Shown here: piece by piece, positions 33,938 through 42,174 of the stretch
Layout of the letters: every line of letters starts with the position of its first letter
How positions within the stretch are numbered: the stretch's first letter is position 1
Notes under the pieces: model-generated
The model's input: the letters and a program-made list of their open reading frames with translations, nothing else
Told to the model about the DNA's origin: nothing
Database searches by the model: none
Source: Palsa-504 sp963753195
Lineage (GTDB): Bacteria; Actinomycetota; Actinomycetes; Streptosporangiales; Streptosporangiaceae
DNA: 64,000 nt
Assembly (NCBI GenBank): GCA_963753195.1
Contig: CAVWBH010000004.1
Coordinates: forward strand, 62,001 to 126,000
Direction of reading: 5' to 3'
Position numbers and translations under genes: made by a program

Positions 33938-36355
33938 GTGCCTACCATTCAGCCTGCGGAAGAAGACGCGCCGCCTAGGGTCCGGCCCGCGGGCAAGGGC
34001 GCGCCGCCCACGATCCGGCTCGCGGGTAAAGGCACGCTGCCGACGATCGGGCTCGCGGCGATCCTGGGCATGCTCGCCACCGCCGCCCTGCTCGGCGTGG
34101 TGTCCGCCACGGCTGGTCTCGGCGTGGCCGGCTGGATCGCCGGGCTGGCCACGGGTTCGGCGGCGACCGTGCTGATCGTCACGGCCCGCATGCGCAGCGA
34201 CCAGCCGGCGATACACCCGGCGGACTGGGTCACCCTGACCCGGGCGCTGCTGATCGCCGGGGTCGCGGGCCTCGTGGCCGACTCGTTCGGCAGGCCGGTG
34301 TCGAGCACCGCACTGGTCACCCTGTCCACCGTCGCGCTGGTCCTCGACGCGGTGGACGGGCAGGTGGCGCGGCGGACCGGCACCGCCACCCCGGTGGGCG
34401 CCCGCATCGACGGCGAAGCCGACGCCTTCCTCATCCTGCTGCTCAGCATCGTCGTGTCCCAGGACTACGGCGGCTGGGTGCTGGCCATCGGCGCCGCCCG
34501 CTACGCGCTGCTGCTGGCGGGCTGGCTGATCCCGTGGCTGGCCGCGCCGTTGCCGCCCCGGTACTGGGGCAAGGTCGTGGCCGCGGTCCAGGGCATCGTG
34601 CTCACCGTGGCCGCATCCGGAGTGCCCAGCCGCAAGGTCGGGACGATCGCGGTCGCCGTCGCGCTGCTGCTGCTGGCGGAGTCGTTCGGCCGCAACGTGA
34701 TCTGGCTGTACCGTACCGGCGCCGGCCCGCGCACCCGCCGGGCCGTGCGGTTCGCCATCACCGGGCTGGCGCTCGTGATCTTGTGGCTCGACCTCTTGAC
34801 GCCCGACCGTACCTGGCAGTTCGGCCTCGCCGCTTTTGTCCGCATCCCAGTGGAACTGCTGGTCTTGGTCGCTCTCGCGCTGGTGCTGCCGCCCTGGCCA
34901 CGACGGATCGTGGCCGCTGTCGCCGGGATCCTCTTCAGCCTGCTCACGCTGGACAAGGTCCTCAACATGGCGATGTACGGGACGGTCGACCGGGCGTTCA
35001 ACCCGGAGAGCGACTGGAGCAGCATCAGGCCGGCCGTGGGCGTGGTACGCGACGCTATCGGCGCCACGGCCACCAACGTCGCGCTCGCCGCCATCTGGAT
35101 CGGTGTCGCCCTGCTCGTCGGCGTGCTCACCGCGGCCACGATTCACCTCACCGCGGTGGCCGCCCGTCACCGCCGCGGTACCGTTCGCGGCCTGGCTGTT
35201 CTCACCGCCGTCTGGGGGCTGTCCGCGGGCCTGTCGCTGCAGTTCACCCAGGGGTTTCCGGTCGCCTCGACCAGCGCGACCGCGCTGGCCGTCGCGCAGG
35301 TGCAGGCCTACCGGGCCGGGCTCAGCGACCCGCGTGTGTTCACGGCGGCCACCCGCAGCCCCGACCCCGAGGCCACCATCCCCGCTGCGGACCTGCTGAC
35401 CGGATTGCGCGGCAAGGACGTCCTGTTCGTCTTCGTCGAAAGCTACGGGCAGGTCGCCGTCCAGGGTTCGAGCTTCTCGCCGGGCGTCGACGCCGTCCTG
35501 CGCCAGCAAAACAGCATGCTGACCAGCGCCGGCTGGTCCACGCAGAGCGCCTGGCTCACGTCGCCGACCTTCGGCGGGATCAGCTGGCTCGCCCACTCCA
35601 CCTTGGAGTCAGGGCTGTGGGTCGACAGCCAGCAGCGGTATAACGAGCTCATCGCCAGCCAGCGGTTCACCCTCAGCGACGCTTTCGGCAAGGCCGGATG
35701 GCACACGGTCGCCGACGACCCGACTGACGGCCCGCACTGGTATCCCGGCACGGTCTTCTACCACTACGACCAGCTCTACAACCAGTCCAACGTCGGCTAC
35801 CGCGGCCCCAGCTTCAGCTACTCCGAGATGCCCGACCAGTACACCTTCGCCGAGTTCCAGCGGAACGAGCTCACGCCTGGCCATAAGCCCGTGATGGCCG
35901 AGATCGACACGACCTCCTCGCACATACCCTGGGCCCCGCTGCCGACCATGGTGCCCTGGAACAAGGTCGGCAACGGCTCGGTATTCGACCCGCAGCCCGC
36001 GCAGAGCGAATCCGCGGCCACGGTCTGGCGCAGCAACAACACCGTGCAACAGTTCTACGGGCAGTCGATCCAATACTCGCTGACGGCCCTCACCTCATGG
36101 GTCACCGAGCTGAACGACCCGAACCTCGTGCTCATCTTCATGGGCGACCACCAGCCCCACACCGCGGTCTCCGGCCCCGGGGCCACTCACGAGGTGCCGG
36201 TCTCGATCGTCACCCGCGCCCCTTCGGTGCTCAAGCAGATGTCCTCCTGGCACTGGCAGAACGGGCTGCTGCCTAATTCCGGCGCTCCGCTCGAGCCCAT
36301 GGACGCGTTCCGCAATCAGTTCCTCAACACCTTCAGCACGGCCCCGGCCGGGTGA
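33938..36355 (+). CDS. CDP-alcohol phosphotransferase fused to a sulfatase/phosphoglycerol transferase-like domain
   Basis: 805 aa from GTG 33938, which has GGAGG 4 nt upstream. Residues ~70-290 are a CDP-alcohol phosphotransferase: the catalytic signature DGx2ARx8Gx3Dx3D is perfect (DGQVARRTGTATPVGARIDG followed by EAD). More membrane helices follow to ~470, then an extracytoplasmic alkaline-phosphatase-superfamily domain: FVFVESYGQVAVQG, SPTFGGISWLAHSTLESG (likely Ser/Thr nucleophile region) and LIFMGDHQPHT (metal Asp/His). One chain could thus make a phospho-alcohol lipid and then transfer or cleave a phospho or sulfo group outside. The gene ends 1 nt from the convergent histidine phosphatase stop. 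Confidence 0.85.
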   Translation: MPTIQPAEEDAPPRVRPAGKGAPPTIRLAGKGTLPTIGLAAILGMLATAALLGVVSATAGLGVAGWIAGLATGSAATVLIVTARMRSDQPAIHPADWVTLTRALLIAGVAGLVADSFGRPVSSTALVTLSTVALVLDAVDGQVARRTGTATPVGARIDGEADAFLILLLSIVVSQDYGGWVLAIGAARYALLLAGWLIPWLAAPLPPRYWGKVVAAVQGIVLTVAASGVPSRKVGTIAVAVALLLLAESFGRNVIWLYRTGAGPRTRRAVRFAITGLALVILWLDLLTPDRTWQFGLAAFVRIPVELLVLVALALVLPPWPRRIVAAVAGILFSLLTLDKVLNMAMYGTVDRAFNPESDWSSIRPAVGVVRDAIGATATNVALAAIWIGVALLVGVLTAATIHLTAVAARHRRGTVRGLAVLTAVWGLSAGLSLQFTQGFPVASTSATALAVAQVQAYRAGLSDPRVFTAATRSPDPEATIPAADLLTGLRGKDVLFVFVESYGQVAVQGSSFSPGVDAVLRQQNSMLTSAGWSTQSAWLTSPTFGGISWLAHSTLESGLWVDSQQRYNELIASQRFTLSDAFGKAGWHTVADDPTDGPHWYPGTVFYHYDQLYNQSNVGYRGPSFSYSEMPDQYTFAEFQRNELTPGHKPVMAEIDTTSSHIPWAPLPTMVPWNKVGNGSVFDPQPAQSESAATVWRSNNTVQQFYGQSIQYSLTALTSWVTELNDPNLVLIFMGDHQPHTAVSGPGATHEVPVSIVTRAPSVLKQMSSWHWQNGLLPNSGAPLEPMDAFRNQFLNTFSTAPAG

Positions 36356-36356
36356 G

Positions 36357-36998
36357 TCACGGAAGGTGGCTGGTGTCATTGACGCGATGGACGGCGGCAA
36401 ACCCATGACCGTGCCACTGGATCTCGCTGATGCAGGCGGAACCCAGATACAGCCGGTAGAGGGTGCTGAGCGGAGCGCCGAGAGCCCGGCACAGGATGAT
36501 CTTTATCGGGGTGACGTGACTGACCACCAGGACGGTCTGGCCGCCGTGATCCCGTAGCAGCCGGTCGCAGGCCCGGTTCACCCGGCGTGAGGTGTCGGCG
36601 AAGCTCTCCCCGCCCGGGGGGGCCTGTTCGGGGTCGTGCCGCCAGGCGGCCGCGGCCGCGGGCCATCGCTGCTGGATTTCTTCCAGGGTGAAGCCATCCC
36701 AGTCACCGAAGTCGGTTTCACGGAGATCATCATCAATGGCGGCGGCGAGGCCCAGTTCGCCGGCCGCGATCGCGGCGGTGGCGATGGCGCGCTGCAACGG
36801 CGAGCTGACTACGGCGTCGATCGGGGCGCCGCGGGCGAGGCGGCGGGCGGCGGCCTGGGCCTGCCGGGTGCCATTGGCGCTGAGCGGGAGATCGCGCAGC
36901 CCGCTGAAGCGGTGCTCAGGTGATACCTGGGTATCGCCGTGCCGCAGCAGGACCGTGGTAGTGGGATCTGCGGCGGGGTTATCCCAGCCCAGAGTCAT
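36357..36998 (-). CDS. Histidine phosphatase family protein
   Basis: 213 aa from ATG 36998. The branch-1 histidine phosphatase signature TTVLLRHGDT is at ~14-23 with the phospho-accepting His20; VVSSPLQRAIATA, LRETDFGDWDG and the second catalytic His in VLVVSHVTPIK are present. It resembles CobC/PhoE-like phosphatases that remove a phosphate from a small metabolite. In this cluster it may dephosphorylate a sugar-phosphate or nucleotide-like intermediate. No ribosome site stands out. Confidence 0.9.
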   Translation of the reverse strand: MTLGWDNPAADPTTTVLLRHGDTQVSPEHRFSGLRDLPLSANGTRQAQAAARRLARGAPIDAVVSSPLQRAIATAAIAAGELGLAAAIDDDLRETDFGDWDGFTLEEIQQRWPAAAAAWRHDPEQAPPGGESFADTSRRVNRACDRLLRDHGGQTVLVVSHVTPIKIILCRALGAPLSTLYRLYLGSACISEIQWHGHGFAAVHRVNDTSHLP

Positions 36999-37130
36999 AC
37001 GGCTGCCCCCGCGGTGGCGACGAAGTGGTGTGTCCCTATGACAGGACACGAAGATGCCAGCAGAACGGTTCAGCCGCTCGGCCTTAGCCTCCCCACAGTA
37101 CCCATGCCCCAGGACCCGGCCGGGCCGGTG

Positions 37131-37508
37131 TCAGCAGCGTGCGCGGTAGCCGCCAAACGCGACGGGCGTCTCCCAGACTCGCACGGCCAGTGATTCGCCG
37201 CCTGCGGCCGCTACGGCGGGCGAGAGGGTGTCATGCACCCAGCGGGCGAACACCTCGACGGTGACCGCCTCGGCCTCGGCTGGGCGTATCTCCTCCAGGT
37301 TGCGGTCTTCGACCCGGCTGGTCAGCTCGGTGAGCGCCGCTTCCAGCACATCCAGATCACAGACCATGCCCCGCCCGTCGAGCTGGTCACGGTCCACCAC
37401 GATGTCAATCCGGTAGTCATGATCATGGAGTTGCCCCTCTGGCCCGGGCAGTCCCGGCATGATGTGGAAAGCGCGGACGCTTCGGCTCAGCCCGACTTCA
37501 CAGGTCAC
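37131..37508 (-). CDS. 6-pyruvoyltetrahydropterin synthase/QueD family protein with Cys-to-Glu change
   Basis: 125 aa; GTG 37508 has AGGAG 8 nt upstream and overlaps the upstream dehydrogenase by 11 nt. The T-fold zinc site is seen as FHIMPG (His15) and QLHDHDYR (His28, His30). Canonical enzymes have the catalytic Cys three residues before LHGH; here that position is Glu24 (PEGQLHDH). The same replacement marks PTPS-III enzymes, which make 6-hydroxymethyl-dihydropterin from dihydroneopterin triphosphate. The second catalytic block reads VEDRNLEEI, with Arg where a His is usual, and the C-terminal pterin-anchoring Glu (VRVWETPVAFGGY) is kept. A pterin- or 7-deazaguanine-type reaction is likely; the product is unknown. 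Confidence 0.85.
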   Translation of the reverse strand: MTCEVGLSRSVRAFHIMPGLPGPEGQLHDHDYRIDIVVDRDQLDGRGMVCDLDVLEAALTELTSRVEDRNLEEIRPAEAEAVTVEVFARWVHDTLSPAVAAAGGESLAVRVWETPVAFGGYRARC

Positions 37509-38478
37509 CGGCGGCACTCCTGTCGTAGTTGAGAACGGCATGCATCAGCCCGGGTGTCCCCTGGTCCACGGCCCGGAACGCGTCGGCGGCGGCACCGAAG
37601 TCGAAGACGTGGGTGCACAGCTGCGCCAACGGCAGCTCGGGCAGCAGCTCAACGGTCTCCTGGCGGCGCCGAGACCGGCTCCAGGTGCCGGACAGCCGGG
37701 CCGGCACGGTGGAGACCTGCGTGCTGCGAATCGTCAGACGCCGCCGGTGGAAGGCGCCGCCCAGGGGCAGGACCACGGGTTTGGCCCCGAACCACGACGC
37801 GACCAGCAGAGTCCCCTCGTGGGCCAGCAGGTCCAGCGCCATCGCGGGCGCATCCGGGTTACCGCTGGCGTCAATGACCAGCGGGACTTCCTCGTTCATC
37901 AGTTCCGCCGGCGCCGCGGCGGTGACGCCGAGGCTGCTGGCGACGGCGCGGCGCCACGGGAGCGGCTCGGCCATCAGCGGCCGCCACCCGGCGCGCTGCA
38001 ACAGCAGGCCGGTCAGCAGCCCGAGCACGCCGGCCCCGAGCACGATGACCCGGTCCCGGTATCCGGTCCCCGCATCGAGCGTCACCTGCAGCGCCGTCTC
38101 GACCAGCGGAAACAAGGTGGCGGACGCGGGATCGACGCCGGGCAGCGGAATCAGTTCACTAGGCCGCGCCGCAAATATGTCCTGGTGCGGATGGAACGCG
38201 AAAACCGCCTGGCCGGACTCCGCTACTTCGCCGACACACGCATACCCATAGGCGAAGGGATAGGAGAAGGTACCGCCAAGCGCGCCGATCGTGTCGTCCA
38301 GCGCCAGCTCGGCGGGGACCTCGCCGCGGTACACCAGCCGTTCGGTGCCACCGCTGATGCCGGAGCACACGGTGCGGACCAGGACCTCACCGGCCGCGGG
38401 CCGCGGGGTGGGCAGTTCCCTGATCTCCACACGGCGCGGCGCGGTATGAAATAGCGCGCGGGCAGGTACGCCGCTCAT
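37498..38478 (-). CDS. MDR-family dehydrogenase, zinc-binding alcohol dehydrogenase type
   Basis: 326 aa. Medium-chain dehydrogenase fold: GroES-like N-terminus (RPAAGEVLVRTVCSGISGGT, ERLVYRGEVP), and a Rossmann motif VIVLGAGVLGLLTGLLLQ at ~150. The structural Cys cluster of classical zinc ADHs is absent. The overall pattern recalls the BchC-like branch. It should oxidise or reduce a hydroxyl/keto group with NAD(P). It precedes and overlaps the PTPS homologue, implying a coupled role, for example acting on the side chain of a pterin-like product. Confidence 0.87.
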   Translation of the reverse strand: MSGVPARALFHTAPRRVEIRELPTPRPAAGEVLVRTVCSGISGGTERLVYRGEVPAELALDDTIGALGGTFSYPFAYGYACVGEVAESGQAVFAFHPHQDIFAARPSELIPLPGVDPASATLFPLVETALQVTLDAGTGYRDRVIVLGAGVLGLLTGLLLQRAGWRPLMAEPLPWRRAVASSLGVTAAAPAELMNEEVPLVIDASGNPDAPAMALDLLAHEGTLLVASWFGAKPVVLPLGGAFHRRRLTIRSTQVSTVPARLSGTWSRSRRRQETVELLPELPLAQLCTHVFDFGAAADAFRAVDQGTPGLMHAVLNYDRSAAGDL

Positions 38479-38636
38479 TTACCCGCCATCTATCCGGCCG
38501 GATGTGACATAGATGATCTTACGGGAATCGTGTTCTCACGGTTGCCGGAACCCGAAGGCGTGTGAGCCGGCCGAGGCGAGCATCCGTTTAGGACAAGTAG
38601 GCCCGTGCTTCGCGGGCACGAAACGGGGGCGGCACG

Positions 38637-39239
38637 ATGATTACCGAGCTGGAGCTGGCCAGCTGGCGGCGGATGACCAGTGAGCTGTATGCCGCGGTGC
38701 GGTCAGCGGAGGATCCTCAACGCGGGCACGCGCTGTGGCGCCGCGGCCGGGATGAGCTGTTCCGGTCCCATCCGCAGAGCCCGCTGCCGCCCGGCGACCC
38801 GCTGCGGACGGCAGGCCTGCCGTACTGGCCCTACGATCCGGGACTGCGTTTCGAAGTCCCGGTGCTGCCGTCTGAAGCAGAGGTGTCGCTGTCGGTGCCG
38901 GCCAGCGAGGGCGCGATGACGATGGACCGCATCGGCCACGTGCACCTGCCGGCCCCGCTGAATGTGCTCCTGGATGTGTGGTGGCTCCGGCAGTATGCAG
39001 GCGGCCTGTTCGTGCCGCTGCGCGACGGCACCGCGGGCCGCTCCAGCTATGGCGGCGGCCGGTACGTGCTGGACACCGGGAAGGGCGCCGACCTGGGCGG
39101 CCGGGACGGGCACCTGGTCATCGACCTGAACTTCCTCTACCACCCCTCGTGCCGTTACAGCCCCAGCTGGCTGTGCCCGCTGGCGCCGCCCGCGAACACC
39201 ATCAGCGCTCCCGTCAACGCCGGCGAGCGCCTGCCGTAA
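38637..39239 (+). CDS. DUF1684 domain protein
   Basis: 200 aa, matching DUF1684 by its conserved features: a polar N-terminus with WRRGRDELFRSHPQSPLP, a central GLFVPLRDGTAGRSSYGGGR, VLDTGKGADLG, and the ending IDLNFLYHPSCRYSPSWLCP followed by LAPPANTISAPVNAGE. The family's function is unknown. The gene is divergent from the MDR/PTPS operon, 158 nt apart, so it may or may not belong to the cluster. Confidence 0.85.
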   Translation: MITELELASWRRMTSELYAAVRSAEDPQRGHALWRRGRDELFRSHPQSPLPPGDPLRTAGLPYWPYDPGLRFEVPVLPSEAEVSLSVPASEGAMTMDRIGHVHLPAPLNVLLDVWWLRQYAGGLFVPLRDGTAGRSSYGGGRYVLDTGKGADLGGRDGHLVIDLNFLYHPSCRYSPSWLCPLAPPANTISAPVNAGERLP

Positions 39240-39295
39240 TGACGTCCGGGACGGACACCACGCCGCAGGTGAGGTCCCGTCGGGCCGAAGGGACC

Positions 39296-40396
39296 TCACT
39301 GCGCACCCAGACGCTTGATGAGGTTGTCCTCCCAGCTGAAGTCGAACTGCAGCGATTCGTCGAGTTTCTCCCGCCGGAACCAGTCGTAGGTCTGCTCCAC
39401 GGCGGACTCGAAGGTGTACGCGGGCCGGAACCCGACGTCCTCCCGCAGCCGCTCGACCGAGAAGAAGGTGCTGTCGTTCCAGTCGTGGATGTTGGGCGCG
39501 AGCCGCTGGATGAGCCCGCGAACGTCCACCGCCCGCGCGCCCTGCTGGGTGACCGTGGCCGCCGCCGAGTCGCCGGACTGGCTCATCCGCGGCAGGCCCT
39601 GGCGAACCGCGCCCTGCTCTCCCTGGCCTGCGTAGATCTCGTCCATGACCTGGGCCGGGACGAATACCTTGTGGGGGGTGACGCCGATAAGTTCGGCGAA
39701 GGTGTCCACGTACCCCTCGTCGCTCCAGTAGTCGCGGCCAGTGAGGTTGTAGCGCTTGCCGAAGGTCTGCGGCTGCATCATCAGCATGCGCATGGCGGCC
39801 GCGCCGTCGTCGACATGCCCGATCTGGCTCAGCGTGGTGCCGTCGCCGGGGATGAGCACCGGGCGGCCGAGCAACAGCCGCTGGAACATGCGCTGCTCGC
39901 GGTCGGCGATGATGTTGTTCGGGCCGAACACCATCGAGAACGGCACCACGGTGGCGGGGAAGCCGTTCGTGCGGTACTGCTCGAACAGGTACGCCTCGAC
40001 GTTGAGCTTCTGGTTCCCGTACTCGGTCTGCCTCGCCGAGCGGTCGACCGGGTCGGACTCACGGATCGGCAGGACCCTGGGCTTGGCGTAGATGACGGTC
40101 GAACTGGCGAACACGTAGTGACCGATCCGCCCCCGGAGGATCTCGACGAGTGGCTGGACGTCGGCCAGCGCATAGCCCGACGTGTCCTGGACGACGTCGA
40201 ACTCCTCGGCGCCGAGGACCTCACGCAGCTGATCGTGATTGGTCCGGTCGGCGTAGAGCCTGCGGACCGCACGCGGCAGCGGCGCCTTGCTCTGGCCACG
40301 GTTGAGCACCGTGACCTGGTGGCCCCACTTGGCCAGCTCCTGCACGAGCGCGAGCCCGTTGAAGCGGGTACCGCCCATCACCAGCACCTTCACCAC
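39296..40396 (-). CDS. NAD-dependent epimerase/dehydratase (extended SDR)
   Basis: 366 aa; tandem GTG codons at 40396 and 40393 follow GGAGG. The Rossmann motif is VLVMGGTRFNGLALVQELA, with HYVFASSTVIYAKP and YGNQKLNVEAYL (Tyr-x3-Lys), the SDR catalytic pair. Resembles NAD-dependent epimerases acting on sugar nucleotides, and also RNA-binding-type csp41 homologues, which have the same GGTRFxG start. Converges with DUF1684 with 56 nt between. Confidence 0.88.
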   Translation of the reverse strand: MVKVLVMGGTRFNGLALVQELAKWGHQVTVLNRGQSKAPLPRAVRRLYADRTNHDQLREVLGAEEFDVVQDTSGYALADVQPLVEILRGRIGHYVFASSTVIYAKPRVLPIRESDPVDRSARQTEYGNQKLNVEAYLFEQYRTNGFPATVVPFSMVFGPNNIIADREQRMFQRLLLGRPVLIPGDGTTLSQIGHVDDGAAAMRMLMMQPQTFGKRYNLTGRDYWSDEGYVDTFAELIGVTPHKVFVPAQVMDEIYAGQGEQGAVRQGLPRMSQSGDSAAATVTQQGARAVDVRGLIQRLAPNIHDWNDSTFFSVERLREDVGFRPAYTFESAVEQTYDWFRREKLDESLQFDFSWEDNLIKRLGAQ

Positions 40397-40611
40397 TGCA
40401 CCTCCATTGCGGTTGACGCCGTCGTCTGTCGCGGGCGTCAGGTGATGAACACCGGTCGACGCGACCCTATTGGATATATTTCTGCACTGATAAAACAGTT
40501 AAACGATAGTTGCCACGAAAGAGCAAGCCCGGCGCTGACTTCCCTCTCGGACATCAACCATTTGCGCGCACGATGGCGACGCAATAGCCAGCGACGGGCC
40601 CGTAGAGCTCA

Positions 40612-40746
40612 CGGCTGGCGCAGGTCCGAGCGGCACGCGCCCGAGTCCAACATCCGCACTCTGGGCGGGCTGCTGGTGCTGGTCACCACCATCGGCTACG
40701 GTGACTGCACCCGGTCACCGCGCCAGGGCGGGTCACGGCGTGCGTT
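40612..40746 (+). pseudogene. Remnant of a potassium channel pore (Ion_trans_2)
   Basis: One frame reads HAPESNIRTLGG and VTTIGYGD (40682-40705), the K+ selectivity filter, in the expected order. After GYGD the homology moves to another frame, LHPVTAPGRVTACVM, which matches the conserved xYPVTxxGR downstream of the filter. A base is missing after GAC (40703-40705), the outer membrane helices are absent, and the sequence shortens between SNIRTLGG and the filter. It is a dead fragment of a two-helix channel gene. Confidence 0.6.
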
Positions 40747-40860
40747 ATGGCCACCGATGTGGTGCGATTTGTCAATGATGCGGAGAATGCCATGCACGCC
40801 AGGCCGTGGGATGATAATCATCTGGTGCGGAAGATCCGCCAGCCTGCGGAAGTGAGGTGA
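40747..40860 (+). CDS. Possible 37-aa small ORF
   Basis: ATG 40747 to TGA 40860 encodes a hydrophilic peptide with no recognised motif; its first residues continue the channel remnant's frame. No clear ribosome site. It ends 5 nt before the next gene's ATG, so it might be a coupling ORF, or simply leftover sequence. Confidence 0.2.
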   Translation: MATDVVRFVNDAENAMHARPWDDNHLVRKIRQPAEVR

Positions 40861-40865
40861 TCCGG

Positions 40866-41198
40866 ATGTCTGAGGATCCGCAGCCGGGTGTCAGCCCTGA
40901 TACGCCGGCTGGCCAGGACGTAAACCTGGCCGACGGCAAGCGGCTCAGCGACATCGTCGCCGGCCACCTCGCTGACCAGGCCCGTCGCACGGCCAAAGCC
41001 GCGAGAGCCGGACGGGTGGCGAACGCCCACGGCGAGCCGGGAGTGCTGGACCTGACGCCGTTGCGCGAGCTCCTCCCCGAGCTTGCGGGGGAGCTGCGGA
41101 AGGTGAAGCCGCGGGAGCGGATAGCCCGCGCGCTGCGGCAGGCCGCCGACATCATCGACCCGCCGACGCCGGTCCGCTCAGACAGCGTCGTTCCGTAG
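40866..41198 (+). CDS. Hypothetical protein, 110 aa
   Basis: ATG 40866 has GAGG 8 nt upstream (AGTGAGGTGATCCGG), a good site. The product is hydrophilic, with a central Ala/Arg-rich helix (HLADQARRTAKAARAGRVAN) and a C-terminal helix (RERIARALRQAADIID); no signal peptide or membrane segment. I do not recognise a family. It converges on a lipoprotein gene 17 nt away. Confidence 0.6.
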   Translation: MSEDPQPGVSPDTPAGQDVNLADGKRLSDIVAGHLADQARRTAKAARAGRVANAHGEPGVLDLTPLRELLPELAGELRKVKPRERIARALRQAADIIDPPTPVRSDSVVP

Positions 41199-41215
41199 GT
41201 CAACTGTGCTTATGC

Positions 41216-41689
41216 TCAGCCGGCTCGCTGTTCGATCGCGGCGCTGGCGATGCCATGGTCGGTCTCGACATCCGTGAAACCGTTACCGTCCGGGGAGGTG
41301 TACAGGTCGAAATGGTAGGTGTTGCCGAGGATGAAGGTGCCTGTGCAGTTCGCGGCGATTTTATAGGTGCCAGCGTAAGCGCTGCTGCGGGTAATGACGC
41401 CGTTGGTACTGTCGGTGCTGCTTTCCTGGACGTGGCCGGCGCCGTTGAAGTGGTCGGTTCCCGCGAAGGCCACCGGCTTGGCGGTGCCGCGCGAAACCGA
41501 CCAGCCGTTGCCCTGGAACAGGTAGGTCCCTTTGAGGGTGGCTACGCTGCAGGAGGCCGGGAGCGACTGGCGCGCAGCAGGCGTGGTGGCGTCAGCGCAG
41601 CCAGCCAGGCCAACGGCGCCAGCGGTTCCGGCCGCGGCGACTACGGCCGTGATGGCCATGCGGCGGCGAAGGCGGACGGACTTGCGCAT
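41216..41689 (-). CDS. Putative secreted lipoprotein
   Basis: 157 aa from ATG 41689, preceded by GGAGG at 5-6 nt. The N-terminus RKSVRLRRR, a hydrophobic stretch and the lipobox LAGC (Cys31) mark it for lipidation and outer-face anchoring. The mature part has CSVATLKGTYLFQGNGWS and THGIAS-like beta-rich repeats, with Cys residues that could pair. It resembles small extracellular beta-barrel-like proteins of unknown role. Stand-alone gene. Confidence 0.75.
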   Translation of the reverse strand: MRKSVRLRRRMAITAVVAAAGTAGAVGLAGCADATTPAARQSLPASCSVATLKGTYLFQGNGWSVSRGTAKPVAFAGTDHFNGAGHVQESSTDSTNGVITRSSAYAGTYKIAANCTGTFILGNTYHFDLYTSPDGNGFTDVETDHGIASAAIEQRAG

Positions 41690-42052
41690 GTGATCCTCCG
41701 TGTGTCTACCCGTCACGGGCTCATCGGCAGCCTGACGGCAGATGCGGCGCTGGGTAATGCCGTGAAGGACGGCCATTGCCCCCGATGGCCGGATTGACGC
41801 TAGCCGATAGTCATGAAAGCGACCAGCCATGATGCGGCCGATCGCGGGTTGCTGACCGAAATAAGGCTTTTCCGTTGCTGATGCGGGGCTAACGTCGCGT
41901 GTCCGGGTTTCCGCGCTTCTCGCACCAGGCCGGCGCCTACTTCCTGTCTCCCCCCTGATCGCATGGCGGCTGCTCCTGCCTGCCCTTGAATATAGCAGCG
42001 GGTGATGACGGGGTGACAGTACGGCGCGCCGTGTCGCTTCCTTCTTGGTTCT

Positions 42053-42068
42053 CTAACCTCGGGCTTTC
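42053..42068 (+). repeat. 16-bp direct repeat, left copy
   Basis: CTAACCTCGGGCTTTC is identical to 45216-45231 in the same orientation. The two copies enclose the TetR/SDR/DUF1330/SDR genes. The right copy lies at the broken end of an IS630-type transposase fragment, so both could be the scars of two insertion events. Confidence 0.7.
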
Positions 42069-42100
42069 GTCTGAGATTAGCCCGGCGTCGCCGTTCGAAT

Positions 42101-42174
42101 GAAAAAGTGCCTTTGACCTGGAAGAATAGGACTTGTCTAGGGACCTATCAGCCACGAGTCGAAGGCACTTTTCC
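42101..42174 (+). mobile_element. MITE-like inverted-repeat element
   Basis: GAAAAAGTGCCTTTGAC (42101-42117) is mirrored by GTCGAAGGCACTTTTCC (42158-42174) with 15 of 17 positions paired, 40 nt apart. The arms look like IS terminal inverted repeats; the 74-bp unit has no coding capacity and is A+T-richer than its neighbours. It may be a solo remnant or a non-autonomous element; parent IS unknown. Confidence 0.45.

Larger units (their letters stand above)
40397..40865. other. 469-nt region with a decayed K+ channel remnant
   Basis: The first part (about 40440-40560) is A+T-richer and has no gene. The second part holds the channel remnant at 40612-40746 and a 37-codon frame (ATG 40747 to TGA 40860) that continues from it. 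No intact gene is supported. Confidence 0.5.

Noticed and set aside
33791..35596. Long minus-strand frame upstream of the LPG-synthase-type gene
   Set aside because: It is Gly/Arg/Asp-rich low-complexity sequence antisense to the phosphotransferase fusion, with no protein-like features.
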